Source: Desulfobacterales bacterium (lineage in GTDB: Bacteria; Desulfobacterota; Desulfobacteria; Desulfobacterales; Desulfosalsimonadaceae). From it: a DNA stretch of 36,065 nt. This document shows, piece by piece, positions 8,701 to 17,111 of the stretch. Made by a program: the position numbers and the translations under genes. Every line of letters starts with the position of its first letter. Within the stretch, counting starts at the first letter, position 1. Under the pieces are notes generated by a model, which was given only the letters and a program-made list of their open reading frames with translations, was not told the DNA's origin and made no database searches. The stretch lies in the NCBI GenBank assembly GCA_018334555.1, contig JAGXLR010000009.1:1-36065 (forward strand), given 5' to 3'.

Positions 8701-8732
8701 AAGAGGGGAGTGAAGGGGAAAGAATTGATTAG

Positions 8733-8750
8733 CCCAATACCCAATACCAA
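8733..8750. repeat. CCCAATACC short tandem motif
   Basis: CCCAATACCCAATACCAA directly follows (on the plus strand) the palindrome and lies 7 bp from the end of the acyl-CoA synthetase gene. Similar CCCAATACC runs occur at 19527-19562 and 19901-19930, always in non-coding DNA near repeats. Confidence 0.5.
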
Positions 8751-8756
8751 AAGCCT

Positions 8757-10490
8757 TCATTCCTGCATGTTGATCACATCCCCGCCGGGCAGTCCCAGTT
8801 CCCAGGCCCGCAGAACGCGGCGCAGGAGTTTTCCGCTGCGGGTTTTGGGCAGGGCGTCGAGGAAAAGCACTTCACGAATCGCAATATCCGAATTCAGGTT
8901 GGCCTTCACATAGGCCTTGATCTCATAGTTCAGACGGTTCGAGGCGATATAGCCTTTTTTAAGCGTCAGAAACGCCTTTAAATAGGAAGCGTCTTCCTCT
9001 GAATTCGTGCCCTTGGAAATAACGGCGGCTTCGCTTACCGCCGGATGGGACGTCAGGATCTGTTCGACCTCAAACGGTCCGATCAGCTTGTCCCCGCCGG
9101 CTTTTAAGAGGTCGTCATTTCTTCCCTGATGGTAAAAATAGCCTTCTTCGTCGCAAATGGCGATATCACCGGTAACAAACCACTGGTCCCGCTTGAAATA
9201 TTTTCGGAACCGTCCGGTGTCCTGCCATATGTTATGCATCATGCCGGGCCATGGGGCCTTCAGGGCCAATTCCCCCAGGGAGAGAGGCGGCAGCTCTTCG
9301 CCGTCTTCATCCAATATGGTGGCGTATATGCCGGGGACCGGCTTGCCGATGGCCCCCGGCTTGATATCCATGCTCGGATAGTTGGCGATGCAGATGATTC
9401 CGGTTTCCGTCATCCACCAGTTGTCATGCGGATAGCAGTTCAGGTGCTTGCCGGCCCAGTAGAAAATATCCGGCACGAGGGGGGCGCCCACGGTGGCAAT
9501 ATGCTTGAGGGAACTCAAATCGTATCTGGATGGCAGATCGTCGCCGGCACTCATCAAATCCCTTATGATCCGCGGGGTTGTGTACCAGACGGTTACCTTA
9601 TGCCTCTCAATCGTCCAATACCAGTTGGCCGCAGTAAATGGGTCCCCCTGCACCACGGAGGTGATGCCGCAGAGCCACGCTGCAAATCCGCTGTATACCG
9701 TTCCGGTCACCCAGGCCGGGTCTGCATCCGTCCATAGCACGGTATCCGCTCTGACATCCAGCACCCACCGTGCGGTTGCCATCATTCCGGTCATATCCCG
9801 GTGCGTATGGACGATCCCTTTGGGCGGCCGTGTGGAACCGGAGGTAAAAATCATGTAGAGCGGGGTGTCCCCCGGCAGCGGTACGGCCGGAAAGTCCGAG
9901 GGCATCCGTCCAATTTTTTCGGATACCGGGGTTTCGTTGGGAAACAGGCCGGGGCCTTTGGACTGGTTGAGAAATATGTATTCCACCTGCGAGGCAAAAT
10001 CATAGGATAGTTTTTCCACCAGGTCCGGATGGGTCAGCACGCCTTTGGGCGCGGTGGACTCGAGCCGGATTTCAAGCTCATAAAAACCGGCGGTGGCGAA
10101 TATGGGACAAAAAATGACCCCCATGCGGGCGCAGGCGGCCATGGCAAAAAATGTTTCCGGCGAGGGGGGAAGCAGGGTAATCAGCCGATCCCCCTGGACA
10201 AATCCATGTTCGTGGAGCAGGTTCGCCCATTGACAGGATTTTTCCTTGAGCATCCGGTAGGTATAGGTTTCAATAACCCCCTGCTTCTGGAAAACCATGG
10301 CCGGGTGGTCGGCTCTACGGGGATCATCGGCCCACCGGTCAATGGATTCGGTGATAATATTCATCCGGTCATGGCCGTACCAGGAAAACTCTTTTTCGAT
10401 CTCCGCCCAGGAAAACTCCCGGCAGGCGTCATCATATGATTTCAGGTTGGCGGATTCGGTGTTCTGTGCGGGTATTCGTGCTTTAATCAT
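8757..10490 (-). CDS. AMP-forming acyl-CoA synthetase (acetyl-CoA-synthetase-like)
   Basis: A 577-residue adenylate-forming enzyme, last gene of the operon reading from 15403. A5 is DNWWMTETG, which resembles the acetyl/propionyl-CoA synthetase branch. A7/A8 is WFVTGDIAICDEEGYFYHQGRNDDLLKAGG. A10 is LPKTRSGKLLRRV with the catalytic Lys at residue 554. Its A3 loop is odd: FTSGSTRPPKGIVHTH has Arg-Pro where nearly all relatives have Gly-x. It should form an acyl-AMP and then acyl-CoA from a short- or medium-chain acid; the exact acid is unknown. Its ATG overlaps the deacetylase stop (ATGA), which implies translational coupling. The catalytic lysine lies in the same PKTRSGK context that is acetylated in Acs, so the neighbouring deacetylase may act on it. 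Confidence 0.88.
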   Translation of the reverse strand: MIKARIPAQNTESANLKSYDDACREFSWAEIEKEFSWYGHDRMNIITESIDRWADDPRRADHPAMVFQKQGVIETYTYRMLKEKSCQWANLLHEHGFVQGDRLITLLPPSPETFFAMAACARMGVIFCPIFATAGFYELEIRLESTAPKGVLTHPDLVEKLSYDFASQVEYIFLNQSKGPGLFPNETPVSEKIGRMPSDFPAVPLPGDTPLYMIFTSGSTRPPKGIVHTHRDMTGMMATARWVLDVRADTVLWTDADPAWVTGTVYSGFAAWLCGITSVVQGDPFTAANWYWTIERHKVTVWYTTPRIIRDLMSAGDDLPSRYDLSSLKHIATVGAPLVPDIFYWAGKHLNCYPHDNWWMTETGIICIANYPSMDIKPGAIGKPVPGIYATILDEDGEELPPLSLGELALKAPWPGMMHNIWQDTGRFRKYFKRDQWFVTGDIAICDEEGYFYHQGRNDDLLKAGGDKLIGPFEVEQILTSHPAVSEAAVISKGTNSEEDASYLKAFLTLKKGYIASNRLNYEIKAYVKANLNSDIAIREVLFLDALPKTRSGKLLRRVLRAWELGLPGGDVINMQE

Positions 10491-11524
10491 TTTATGAGTC
10501 CATATTGTGAATGAATTTTTCCCAGCTGTTCGATCAGACAGGCAGTCTCTTCATTCGCCGGTGGCGGCTTCGGGATCTCAACGCTATTTTTTATGAGTTC
10601 TAATAACACAGAACGGACACAATTGGCAAGTGCCCTGGGGTTATAGCCGCCTTCGAGCGAGAGAAAAATCGGGGGGTCCCCAACCGTTTTTTTGGCATGA
10701 ATGATCAGCCGGGTGATTGCCGCATACGCGGCCTCCGTCCACACGGATCGCCCCAGCGGATCATCCCGATGGGCGTCAAATCCTGCCGCCACCATAATCA
10801 ATTCCGGCTTGAAGTTGCGCACTACCGGCATCAGTATCGATTGATACAGCCGGATAATATCGTTGTCGGTCATTGAGCGTGAAATCGGGGCGTTAATGGT
10901 ATAGCCCGCGCCCCAGTCGCTGCCGGTCTGTTCGAGCCCCCCGGAGTAAGGATAGAGCATCAGGTCATGAGTGGAGATATAGAGCAGCCGGGGATCATGA
11001 TAAAAAAGCGATTGTAAGCCATTCCCGTGGTGGACGTCCCAGTCAACGACGAGTATACGTTCTAAATAATGCTTTTTTATGGCATATTTGGCAGCTATGG
11101 CGATGTTGTTGAATATACAGAACCCACCGGCCCGGTTGGCAAAGGCATGATGCCCCGGGGGACGCACCAGGCCGAAAAACCCGCTGCACTCGCCATTAAT
11201 CAGGGCGTCAATACCCTGGAGGCAGGCGCCGACGGCCAACCAGGCGGCCATGTAGGATTGTTCGGAAACCGGTGTGTCCGGCGCCAGGTTGGTGACATGC
11301 TGCTCGGCGGTTTGTAATACCCGCTGGATGTGTTCCGGCGAATGGATATCCTCGAGCCGGTCCATAGGGGCTGGGTTTGCTTGAAGGCAAAGCAGGCCTT
11401 CGCCAAAGTCCCGGTCCAGCATTCGGTAAATGGCGTCCAACCGTTTGGGATGCTCCGGGTGAAAATGACCGGTTTTATGCGCCATAAACCGGTCGTCCCT
11501 TGCTATCCCAATTTTTATTGCCAT
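10487..11524 (-). CDS. AcuC-type protein deacetylase (histone deacetylase family)
   Basis: A 345-residue protein with the zinc-dependent deacetylase signature: a His-His pair in RPPGHHAFANRAGGFCIFNN, metal ligands in VVDWDVHHGNG and AAGFDAHRDDP, and the LEGGYN segment near the C-terminus. All catalytic elements I can recognise are intact. In Bacillus, AcuC deacetylates and so reactivates acetyl-CoA synthetase AcsA. Here the gene lies between two AMP-forming acyl-CoA synthetase genes (15 nt after the AcsA stop, 4-nt overlap with the next ATG), which fits that role closely. No clear Shine-Dalgarno precedes its ATG, so translation probably depends on ribosomes finishing AcsA. Acetoin or polyamine deacetylation is a possible alternative. 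Confidence 0.88.
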   Translation of the reverse strand: MAIKIGIARDDRFMAHKTGHFHPEHPKRLDAIYRMLDRDFGEGLLCLQANPAPMDRLEDIHSPEHIQRVLQTAEQHVTNLAPDTPVSEQSYMAAWLAVGACLQGIDALINGECSGFFGLVRPPGHHAFANRAGGFCIFNNIAIAAKYAIKKHYLERILVVDWDVHHGNGLQSLFYHDPRLLYISTHDLMLYPYSGGLEQTGSDWGAGYTINAPISRSMTDNDIIRLYQSILMPVVRNFKPELIMVAAGFDAHRDDPLGRSVWTEAAYAAITRLIIHAKKTVGDPPIFLSLEGGYNPRALANCVRSVLLELIKNSVEIPKPPPANEETACLIEQLGKIHSQYGLIK

Positions 11525-11539
11525 GGCAGGTCTATACGC

Positions 11540-13495
11540 CTATAAAGAGGAGATGTCCACCCGGTCGGAAATCAGTTTGTCAATGACCGACTCATCGGCA
11601 ATGGTGGATGTATCGCCGAGTTCGTCGAGTTTATTGGCGGCGATTTTTTTGAGGATCCGCCGCATGATCTTCCCGCTGCGGGTTTTGGGGAGCCCCTCGG
11701 CCCATTGGATGACATCAATGGTGGCGATCGGCCCGATCTCTTTTCTCACCTGCCCAACAAGCTCCTTTTTCAGGTCATCGGAGGGGGTGACGCCGCTTTT
11801 TAAAATGATATAGGCGTATATGCCCTGGCCCTTAATGTCGTGGGGAAAGCCCACCACCGCGGCCTCAGCCACCTTTTTATTCAGCACCAGCGCGGATTCC
11901 ACCTCGGCGGTGCCCAGGCGGTGGCCGGACACATTGATGACGTCGTCGATGCGTCCGATAATCCAGAAATAGCCGTCTTCGTCCTGCTTGGCCCCGTCAC
12001 CCGTAAAATACATGCCGGGCACATGGCTGAAATAGGTGTCGCGGAACCGTTCATGGTCCCCGTAAACCGTTCGGGCGATACCCGGCCAGGGCTGTCGGAT
12101 GCAGAGGACACCTTCCTCTTCGGGGTATTTGACCGGCTCTCCCGTATCATCCAGGATTACCGGATCCACGCCGAAAAAGGGAAACGAGCAGGAGCCGGGT
12201 TTTATCGGGGCGACCGCGGGGAGAGGGCAGATCATATGGCCGCCGGTTTCGGTCTGCCACCAGGTATCAATTATGGGGCACCAGTCCCGGCCCACGTGAT
12301 GGAAATACCAGCGCCAGGCTTCCGGATTGATCGGCTCGCCGACCGTGCCCAGGAGCTTTAGCGAGGAGATGTCGTGCTTGGTTACATGGTGGTCGCCCTC
12401 CTTGGCCAGCGCTCGTATGGCGGTGGGGGCGGTATAGAATTTATTGACCCGGTATTTTTCGACAATCGCCCAAAATCGGTCAAAGTCCGGGTAGCTCGGT
12501 ACCCCTTCAAACATGACGCCTGACAAACCGTTGATCATGGGGCCATAGACAATGTAGTTATGGCCGGTAATCCATCCGATATCGGCAGTGCACCAGAGGA
12601 TTTCATCGTCTTTTAAGTCGAACACCAGCCGGGTGGTGATGGCTGAGTACAGGAGATAGCCGCCGTGGGTGTGCACCACCCCTTTGGGCTTCCCCGTGCT
12701 TCCGCTGGTATAAAGGATGAACAAGGGATCTTCCGCATCCATGGGCTCCGGTTCCACATAATCCGGCAGGTTCGGATCAGCCATCGCCTCCGCCCACCAG
12801 ATTTCCCTCTTGCCGTCCAATTGTTCGTCGGAGCCGGTGCGGTTGACCACGATCACGGTTTCCACATCAGGGCAGTTTTCAAGCGCCGCGTCCACATTTT
12901 TTTTAAGCGCTACAGTTTTGCCGGCGCGATACCCACCGTCTGCCGTAATCACGAGCCTGGCGCCGCAATCCTTGATCCGGTTGGCGATCGCCTCCGCGCT
13001 GAATCCGCCGAATACCACGCTGTGAATGGCCCCGATCCGGGCGCACGCCAGCATGGCCACCGGCAGTTCGATGATCATGGGCAGATAAATGACAACCCGA
13101 TCGCCTTTTTTGACGCCTTTTGATTTTAACACGCCGGCAAATTTGTTGACCTGCCGGTAAATATCGCCGTATGTATAGGTTCTGGCCTCATTGGGGTCGT
13201 CCCCCTCCCAGAAAAAGGCGACTTTGTCGCTGATCGTATCCATATGCCGATCCAGGCAGTTGGCCGATGCATTGAGCCTGCCGCCGCCGAACCATTCAAT
13301 TTTGGCCTCATGGAAATCGTATTTTAACACAAAATCCCAGTCCCTGTCCCATGTCAGATATTTCCCGGCCTGTTCCGCCCAGAACCCTTCAGGATCCGCT
13401 ACGGACCTGTCATAGAGTTCTTTATATTGCTCCCAGCTGTTAATAAAGGCGGTCTTTCGATACTGTTCCAAATGGGCGTCGTATTTTTCCGTCAT
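11540..13495 (-). CDS. acsA: Acetyl-CoA synthetase, AMP-forming
   Basis: A 651-residue protein of normal Acs length. The start is the ATG at 13495, with GGAGG about 7 nt upstream; a TTG one codon earlier is ignored. Motifs are A3 YTSGSTGKPKGVVHTHGG, WCTADIGWITGHNYIVYGP, DTWWQTETGG, YFTGDGAKQDEDGYFWIIGRIDDVINVSGHRLGTAE and A10 LPKTRSGKIMRRIL. With this start, the catalytic lysine in PKTRSGK is residue 609, the same number as the regulatory acetyl-lysine of Salmonella Acs. It makes acetyl-CoA from acetate, ATP and CoA. It is the second gene of the operon, 12 nt after the GNAT fusion gene, and is followed by a deacetylase gene. That context suggests control by reversible lysine acetylation. Confidence 0.95.
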   Translation of the reverse strand: MTEKYDAHLEQYRKTAFINSWEQYKELYDRSVADPEGFWAEQAGKYLTWDRDWDFVLKYDFHEAKIEWFGGGRLNASANCLDRHMDTISDKVAFFWEGDDPNEARTYTYGDIYRQVNKFAGVLKSKGVKKGDRVVIYLPMIIELPVAMLACARIGAIHSVVFGGFSAEAIANRIKDCGARLVITADGGYRAGKTVALKKNVDAALENCPDVETVIVVNRTGSDEQLDGKREIWWAEAMADPNLPDYVEPEPMDAEDPLFILYTSGSTGKPKGVVHTHGGYLLYSAITTRLVFDLKDDEILWCTADIGWITGHNYIVYGPMINGLSGVMFEGVPSYPDFDRFWAIVEKYRVNKFYTAPTAIRALAKEGDHHVTKHDISSLKLLGTVGEPINPEAWRWYFHHVGRDWCPIIDTWWQTETGGHMICPLPAVAPIKPGSCSFPFFGVDPVILDDTGEPVKYPEEEGVLCIRQPWPGIARTVYGDHERFRDTYFSHVPGMYFTGDGAKQDEDGYFWIIGRIDDVINVSGHRLGTAEVESALVLNKKVAEAAVVGFPHDIKGQGIYAYIILKSGVTPSDDLKKELVGQVRKEIGPIATIDVIQWAEGLPKTRSGKIMRRILKKIAANKLDELGDTSTIADESVIDKLISDRVDISSL

Positions 13496-13507
13496 CAACG
13501 GCCTCCT

Positions 13508-15403
13508 TCAGGATTGTGGGGATTGCGTCGGTGCCTCTTGCGGTTCGAATCGACAGTTAAGAATGATCATTCCGTTATCCAGAGATGAGTGGACCTTGTA
13601 GGGGAGTTTTCGGAAAAGTTTGATCATGGATTTATTGTCAGGCGATGTATAGGCCACCAGTCCTTCAATGCCGTTATTTTTGGCGGTTTCAGCCAGTTTA
13701 TGAAGAATTAGGGTGGCAATGCCCTTTGCCTGCCAGGGGCGGGATACGGAAAATGCGATTTCTGCGATGTTTTTATTCGGCTCCAGCATATAGGCACCCA
13801 GCCCGATGACCGTCCCGAAGCCAAATTCCCCCGTCACGGCCAGAATCGTGAGGTTTTTGATGTAGTCGGTTTCTATCATGGACTCGACATCGTCTTTGAG
13901 GAAGGCGGTTTTTTCGTAAAAAAACCGGGCAATAATATCCTGACGGTCCAGGTTATAGAAATGCTCCTGGATGCGGCGCAAATCCACGGGTTTGGCCGGT
14001 CGGAACTTCACCGTTTGATCGCAGTATCTGCGGGATTCCTCCAAGCCGACGGGATAGACGCTGCGCAACGATTCGCTGAGTTTTCGTTCCGGACTCATCA
14101 AGCCGATATCCCGGGCCTTCTGAAACAATTCATCCCTGAAATCCGGGTGGGCCAGGCTGATCATGGCAGTGGCCCGCTCCTGTAAGTTCTTGCCGTAAAG
14201 ATTGACCGCCCCGTATTCGCTCACCACGTAGGAGACGTCGCTTCTCGGCACGACGACCGCCCCGCTCTCCAGAGTGGGGATAATGCGGCTGGTTTTTCCG
14301 TCCATAGAGGTCGAAGGGATGAGAATAATCGATTTGCCGTCCGGGCAGGCGTCCGTGCCCCTGACAAAGTCCAGCATGCTGGAAACCCCGGCAAAATAGT
14401 TATGCGGTAGCGCATCCACGGCCGCCTGCCCGGTCAGATCCATCTCCATGACCATGTTGACGGAAACCATCTTATTATGCTGGGCGATGACGGCGGGGTT
14501 GTTTACATAATCGGAAGGGGAGAACTCAATGGCCGGGTTGTCATGGACGAACTCATAGAGGTTTTTTGAGCCCACCGCATTGCTGGCCACCGCCTTGCCG
14601 TTATTGATGCCCTTATACCGATTGGTGATTACCCCCATGGAGACGAGATCCATGATGCCGTCGATGATAAACTGGGTATGAACCCCCAGGTCGTTTTTAT
14701 CCGAGAGGGCGAGCAGTATGGCTTTCGGGGTGGCCCCGAGGCCGAGCTGAAAGGTGGCGCCGTCTTCAATGAGATTGGCCACGATTTTGGCGATATTATG
14801 CGCAGTCTCGAATTCGGGCAGCTGGTCAAGGGTCAAAAGCTCTTCATCCTTTTCTACGATGATATCCACGTCATTGACATGGATAAAGCTGTGACCCAAA
14901 ACCCGGGGCATTTTAGGATTCACCTGCACGATGACCCGCTCAGCCGCGCGGGCGGCGGCCTGGCATACATCAACGGATATACCCAGGCTCATCCAGCCGA
15001 AATCATCCGGCGGCGAGGTCTGGATTAAGGCGGTATGGATGGGCAGGTGGCGTTTTAAAAAGAGACCGGGTACGGCGGAGATGTGCATAGGGGTGATAAA
15101 TGGGCGATTGGCGGAGAGATGCTTGGCGGTGGCCGATCCCTGGTAAATGTTTCTGATACTGAAATTCTCATTCTGACTGTCAAAGGCAAGACGCGTGATC
15201 GGCGAGTTCTCAATGCTCATTAGCCGGACGATTTCAAGGTCCGGAAACAGGTGGGCCGATTTTACAAGGTTCTCAACGAGGTGCTGCGGTTCGGCACAGG
15301 AGGAGCCGATGAAAACCCGCTGGCCGGATCGAATGGTGCCCAATGCGTCTTCCACCGTACGCTGTTTCTCAATGTATTCATCCGGCCAATAGGTGGTTTT
15401 CAT
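13508..15403 (-). CDS. Acetyl-CoA hydrolase/transferase-like protein fused to a GNAT acetyltransferase domain
   Basis: A 631-residue two-part protein, first gene of the operon. Residues ~1-455 match the class I CoA-transferase family that includes 4-hydroxybutyrate CoA-transferase (FQLGLGATPKAIL, GVITNRYKG, FSPSDYVNNPAVIAQHN, VPRSDVSYVVSEYGAVNL). In active relatives the motif GxHTEM..DG supplies the catalytic Glu. Here it reads GVHTQFIIDG, with Gln at residue 244 (codon 14674-14672), so CoA transfer is doubtful. Residues ~460-625 form a GNAT domain with the acetyl-CoA-binding loop SRPWQAKGIATLIL near 549-562. Such fusions are known in databases, but I know of no assigned function. The position next to acsA and a deacetylase gene suggests a protein acetyltransferase whose N-terminal domain may sense acyl-CoA. 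A standalone metabolic enzyme remains possible. Confidence 0.88.
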   Translation of the reverse strand: MKTTYWPDEYIEKQRTVEDALGTIRSGQRVFIGSSCAEPQHLVENLVKSAHLFPDLEIVRLMSIENSPITRLAFDSQNENFSIRNIYQGSATAKHLSANRPFITPMHISAVPGLFLKRHLPIHTALIQTSPPDDFGWMSLGISVDVCQAAARAAERVIVQVNPKMPRVLGHSFIHVNDVDIIVEKDEELLTLDQLPEFETAHNIAKIVANLIEDGATFQLGLGATPKAILLALSDKNDLGVHTQFIIDGIMDLVSMGVITNRYKGINNGKAVASNAVGSKNLYEFVHDNPAIEFSPSDYVNNPAVIAQHNKMVSVNMVMEMDLTGQAAVDALPHNYFAGVSSMLDFVRGTDACPDGKSIILIPSTSMDGKTSRIIPTLESGAVVVPRSDVSYVVSEYGAVNLYGKNLQERATAMISLAHPDFRDELFQKARDIGLMSPERKLSESLRSVYPVGLEESRRYCDQTVKFRPAKPVDLRRIQEHFYNLDRQDIIARFFYEKTAFLKDDVESMIETDYIKNLTILAVTGEFGFGTVIGLGAYMLEPNKNIAEIAFSVSRPWQAKGIATLILHKLAETAKNNGIEGLVAYTSPDNKSMIKLFRKLPYKVHSSLDNGMIILNCRFEPQEAPTQSPQS

Positions 15404-15464
15404 TCAGTAGACCTTTCTATTTTAACAGGGCTGGGTTGGATGCCACGGCACCTGCTGAGGATTA

Positions 15465-15493
15465 TTTATAATTTAACACTAACATAAGCTCAA
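15465..15493 (-). promoter_or_regulatory. Sigma70-type promoter for the acs operon
   Basis: On the minus strand TTGAGC (15493-15488) and TATAAA (15470-15465) are separated by exactly 17 nt in an AT-rich setting. The start codon at 15403 follows after a leader of roughly 55 nt. This is one of the best promoter matches in the window and would drive the four-gene operon down to 8757. Confidence 0.55.
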
Positions 15494-15529
15494 GGGGGTG
15501 CAAACAGATTTTCCGGTGCGCTTTTCAGC

Positions 15530-15559
15530 TTGACACTTGAATACGTCCAATTGTATTTT
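15530..15559 (+). promoter_or_regulatory. Sigma70-type promoter for the nfeD-floA operon
   Basis: TTGACA (15530-15535) and TATTTT (15554-15559) are 18 nt apart on the plus strand. Transcription would start near 15566, so any protein start upstream of that (for example the in-frame TTG at 15537) is ruled out. This supports starting the long NfeD at 15618. It lies back to back with the acs-operon promoter. Confidence 0.45.
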
Positions 15560-15617
15560 TAACCTATCAAGATTACAATTATTTTTACCTATCCCGGATA
15601 CAGGATGCGTGCCCTGC

Positions 15618-17111
15618 ATGCAGGTTCCCCAAACATTTCGAAATCTTTGCGGAGTTCTGGTCGTTTCGCTGCTATTGGCGGTGCCACCCGCTGCCCCGCT
15701 TCATGCGCAGACGGCGGATACCCCGCAGCCGGGCCGTCCCGTGTTCGTCATACCGGTGTCCGGTACGGTGGATCCGGGTATGGCCGCATTTATCGAGAGG
15801 GCATGCGGGGAGGCCGCAAAAGCGCCGAACAGCCTGGTTATTCTGGAGATCAATACGTTCGGCGGGCGGGTGGATGCGGCCCTTGAAATTGTCGATACCC
15901 TGCTCACCGTGCCGGCCGAACAATCCATCGCATTCGTGAAAAAAAAAGCGATTTCCGCCGGCTCCCTGATTGCGCTTTCCTGCGGAGATTTGGCGATGCG
16001 GCCCGCAACGACCATTGGTGACTGCGCCCCCATCATCTATTCCCAGGAGGGGCCGAAGATGATGGGGGAGAAGTTTCAATCCCCGATTCGGGCCAAATTC
16101 AGGGCCCTTGCCAAACGAAACGGCTACCCCGAAGCCCTGACTGAAGCCATGGTAACGCCGGAAAAAGTCGTATATGCCGTGGAAATTAACGGGGAAAAAA
16201 AATATATGGACGGCCAGGCATTTGAAGACCTGACCCCGGAAGAAAAAGAGCGGGTGACCAAGAAAAAAACAGTGGTGGAAAAGGGGGAGCTCCTGACCAT
16301 GTCGGCTGCGGAGGCAGCGGATTTGGGATTTTCGTCCATGACTGTATCCAGCATCGACGGGATGCTGGAGAAAATGGGGGGCGGGCCATACAGCCGAAGC
16401 CGGATCGAGCCGTCCTGGTCCGAGACCATGGTGCGGTTTATCGGCAGCATCGCCCCCATATTGATGATGATCGGGTTGGCCGCCCTTTACATGGAAATGA
16501 AGGCCCCCGGATTCGGCGTCCCCGGTTTAGTGGGGCTGGCATGCCTGGCAGTGGTTTTTTTAAACCAGTACATGGTGGGCCTGGCCGATTATACCGAGCT
16601 TTTGATCATCGTGCTGGGCGTCGTGCTCATGGCCATCGAGGTCTTTGTCCTGCCTGGGTTCGGTATCGCCGGTTTTGCCGGGATCGTGTGCATCATTATC
16701 GGATTGATACTAACGTTTCAGGATTTCGTTATACCGGACCCGTCCATTCCATGGGAGACGGAGATCCTGTTGAATAATATCATCAAGGTTCTCGGGGCCT
16801 ATATCGTATCCTTCCTGCTGGGGTTGTTTTTTATCCGGTATGTGCTGCCCCGGTTTTCAACGGCCACGGAGGGTCCGTACCTGACATCGAGCCTTAAGGA
16901 CGCCCATTCGGATTCCCGGCAAACCAGCCGCGTCCATGCCGGCGATACGGGGGTGGCGATGACGGCCCTGCGGCCTTCGGGTAAGGTGAGAATCGGTGCG
17001 GATGTTTTTGATGTGGTAACGGAAAACGAATTCATCGAGCGGGGGGCGCCGGTGGTGGTATCTGAAATTTCCGGAAACCGGGTGATTGTCGCAAGAAAAG
17101 GGGAAGAATGA
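15618..17111 (+). CDS. nfeD: Long NfeD protein: ClpP-type membrane serine protease with NfeD domain
   Basis: A 497-residue protein. The start is taken at ATG 15618; GTG 15609 is a possible alternative. The ATG gives a clean signal peptide (LVVSLLLAVPPAAPLHA). Next is a ClpP/SppA-like protease domain: NTFGGRVDAALEIVDTL, then KKKAISAGSLIALSCGDLAM with the presumed nucleophile Ser in SAG near residue 113. There follow a membrane region of about four to five helices (residues ~275-420) and a C-terminal β-barrel (OB-like) NfeD domain (GDTGVAMTALRPSGKVRIG). Archaeal homologues cleave stomatin C-termini, and the flotillin-like floA gene is two genes downstream, matching the usual NfeD-flotillin pairing. 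It overlaps the next gene by 4 nt. The membrane location with the protease outside the cytoplasm is inferred from the signal. Confidence 0.88.
   Translation: MQVPQTFRNLCGVLVVSLLLAVPPAAPLHAQTADTPQPGRPVFVIPVSGTVDPGMAAFIERACGEAAKAPNSLVILEINTFGGRVDAALEIVDTLLTVPAEQSIAFVKKKAISAGSLIALSCGDLAMRPATTIGDCAPIIYSQEGPKMMGEKFQSPIRAKFRALAKRNGYPEALTEAMVTPEKVVYAVEINGEKKYMDGQAFEDLTPEEKERVTKKKTVVEKGELLTMSAAEAADLGFSSMTVSSIDGMLEKMGGGPYSRSRIEPSWSETMVRFIGSIAPILMMIGLAALYMEMKAPGFGVPGLVGLACLAVVFLNQYMVGLADYTELLIIVLGVVLMAIEVFVLPGFGIAGFAGIVCIIIGLILTFQDFVIPDPSIPWETEILLNNIIKVLGAYIVSFLLGLFFIRYVLPRFSTATEGPYLTSSLKDAHSDSRQTSRVHAGDTGVAMTALRPSGKVRIGADVFDVVTENEFIERGAPVVVSEISGNRVIVARKGEE

Noticed and set aside
8286-8732. 148-codon plus-strand frame
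   Set aside because: Antisense to the N-terminal part of the glycyl radical enzyme remnant, whose homology is clear.
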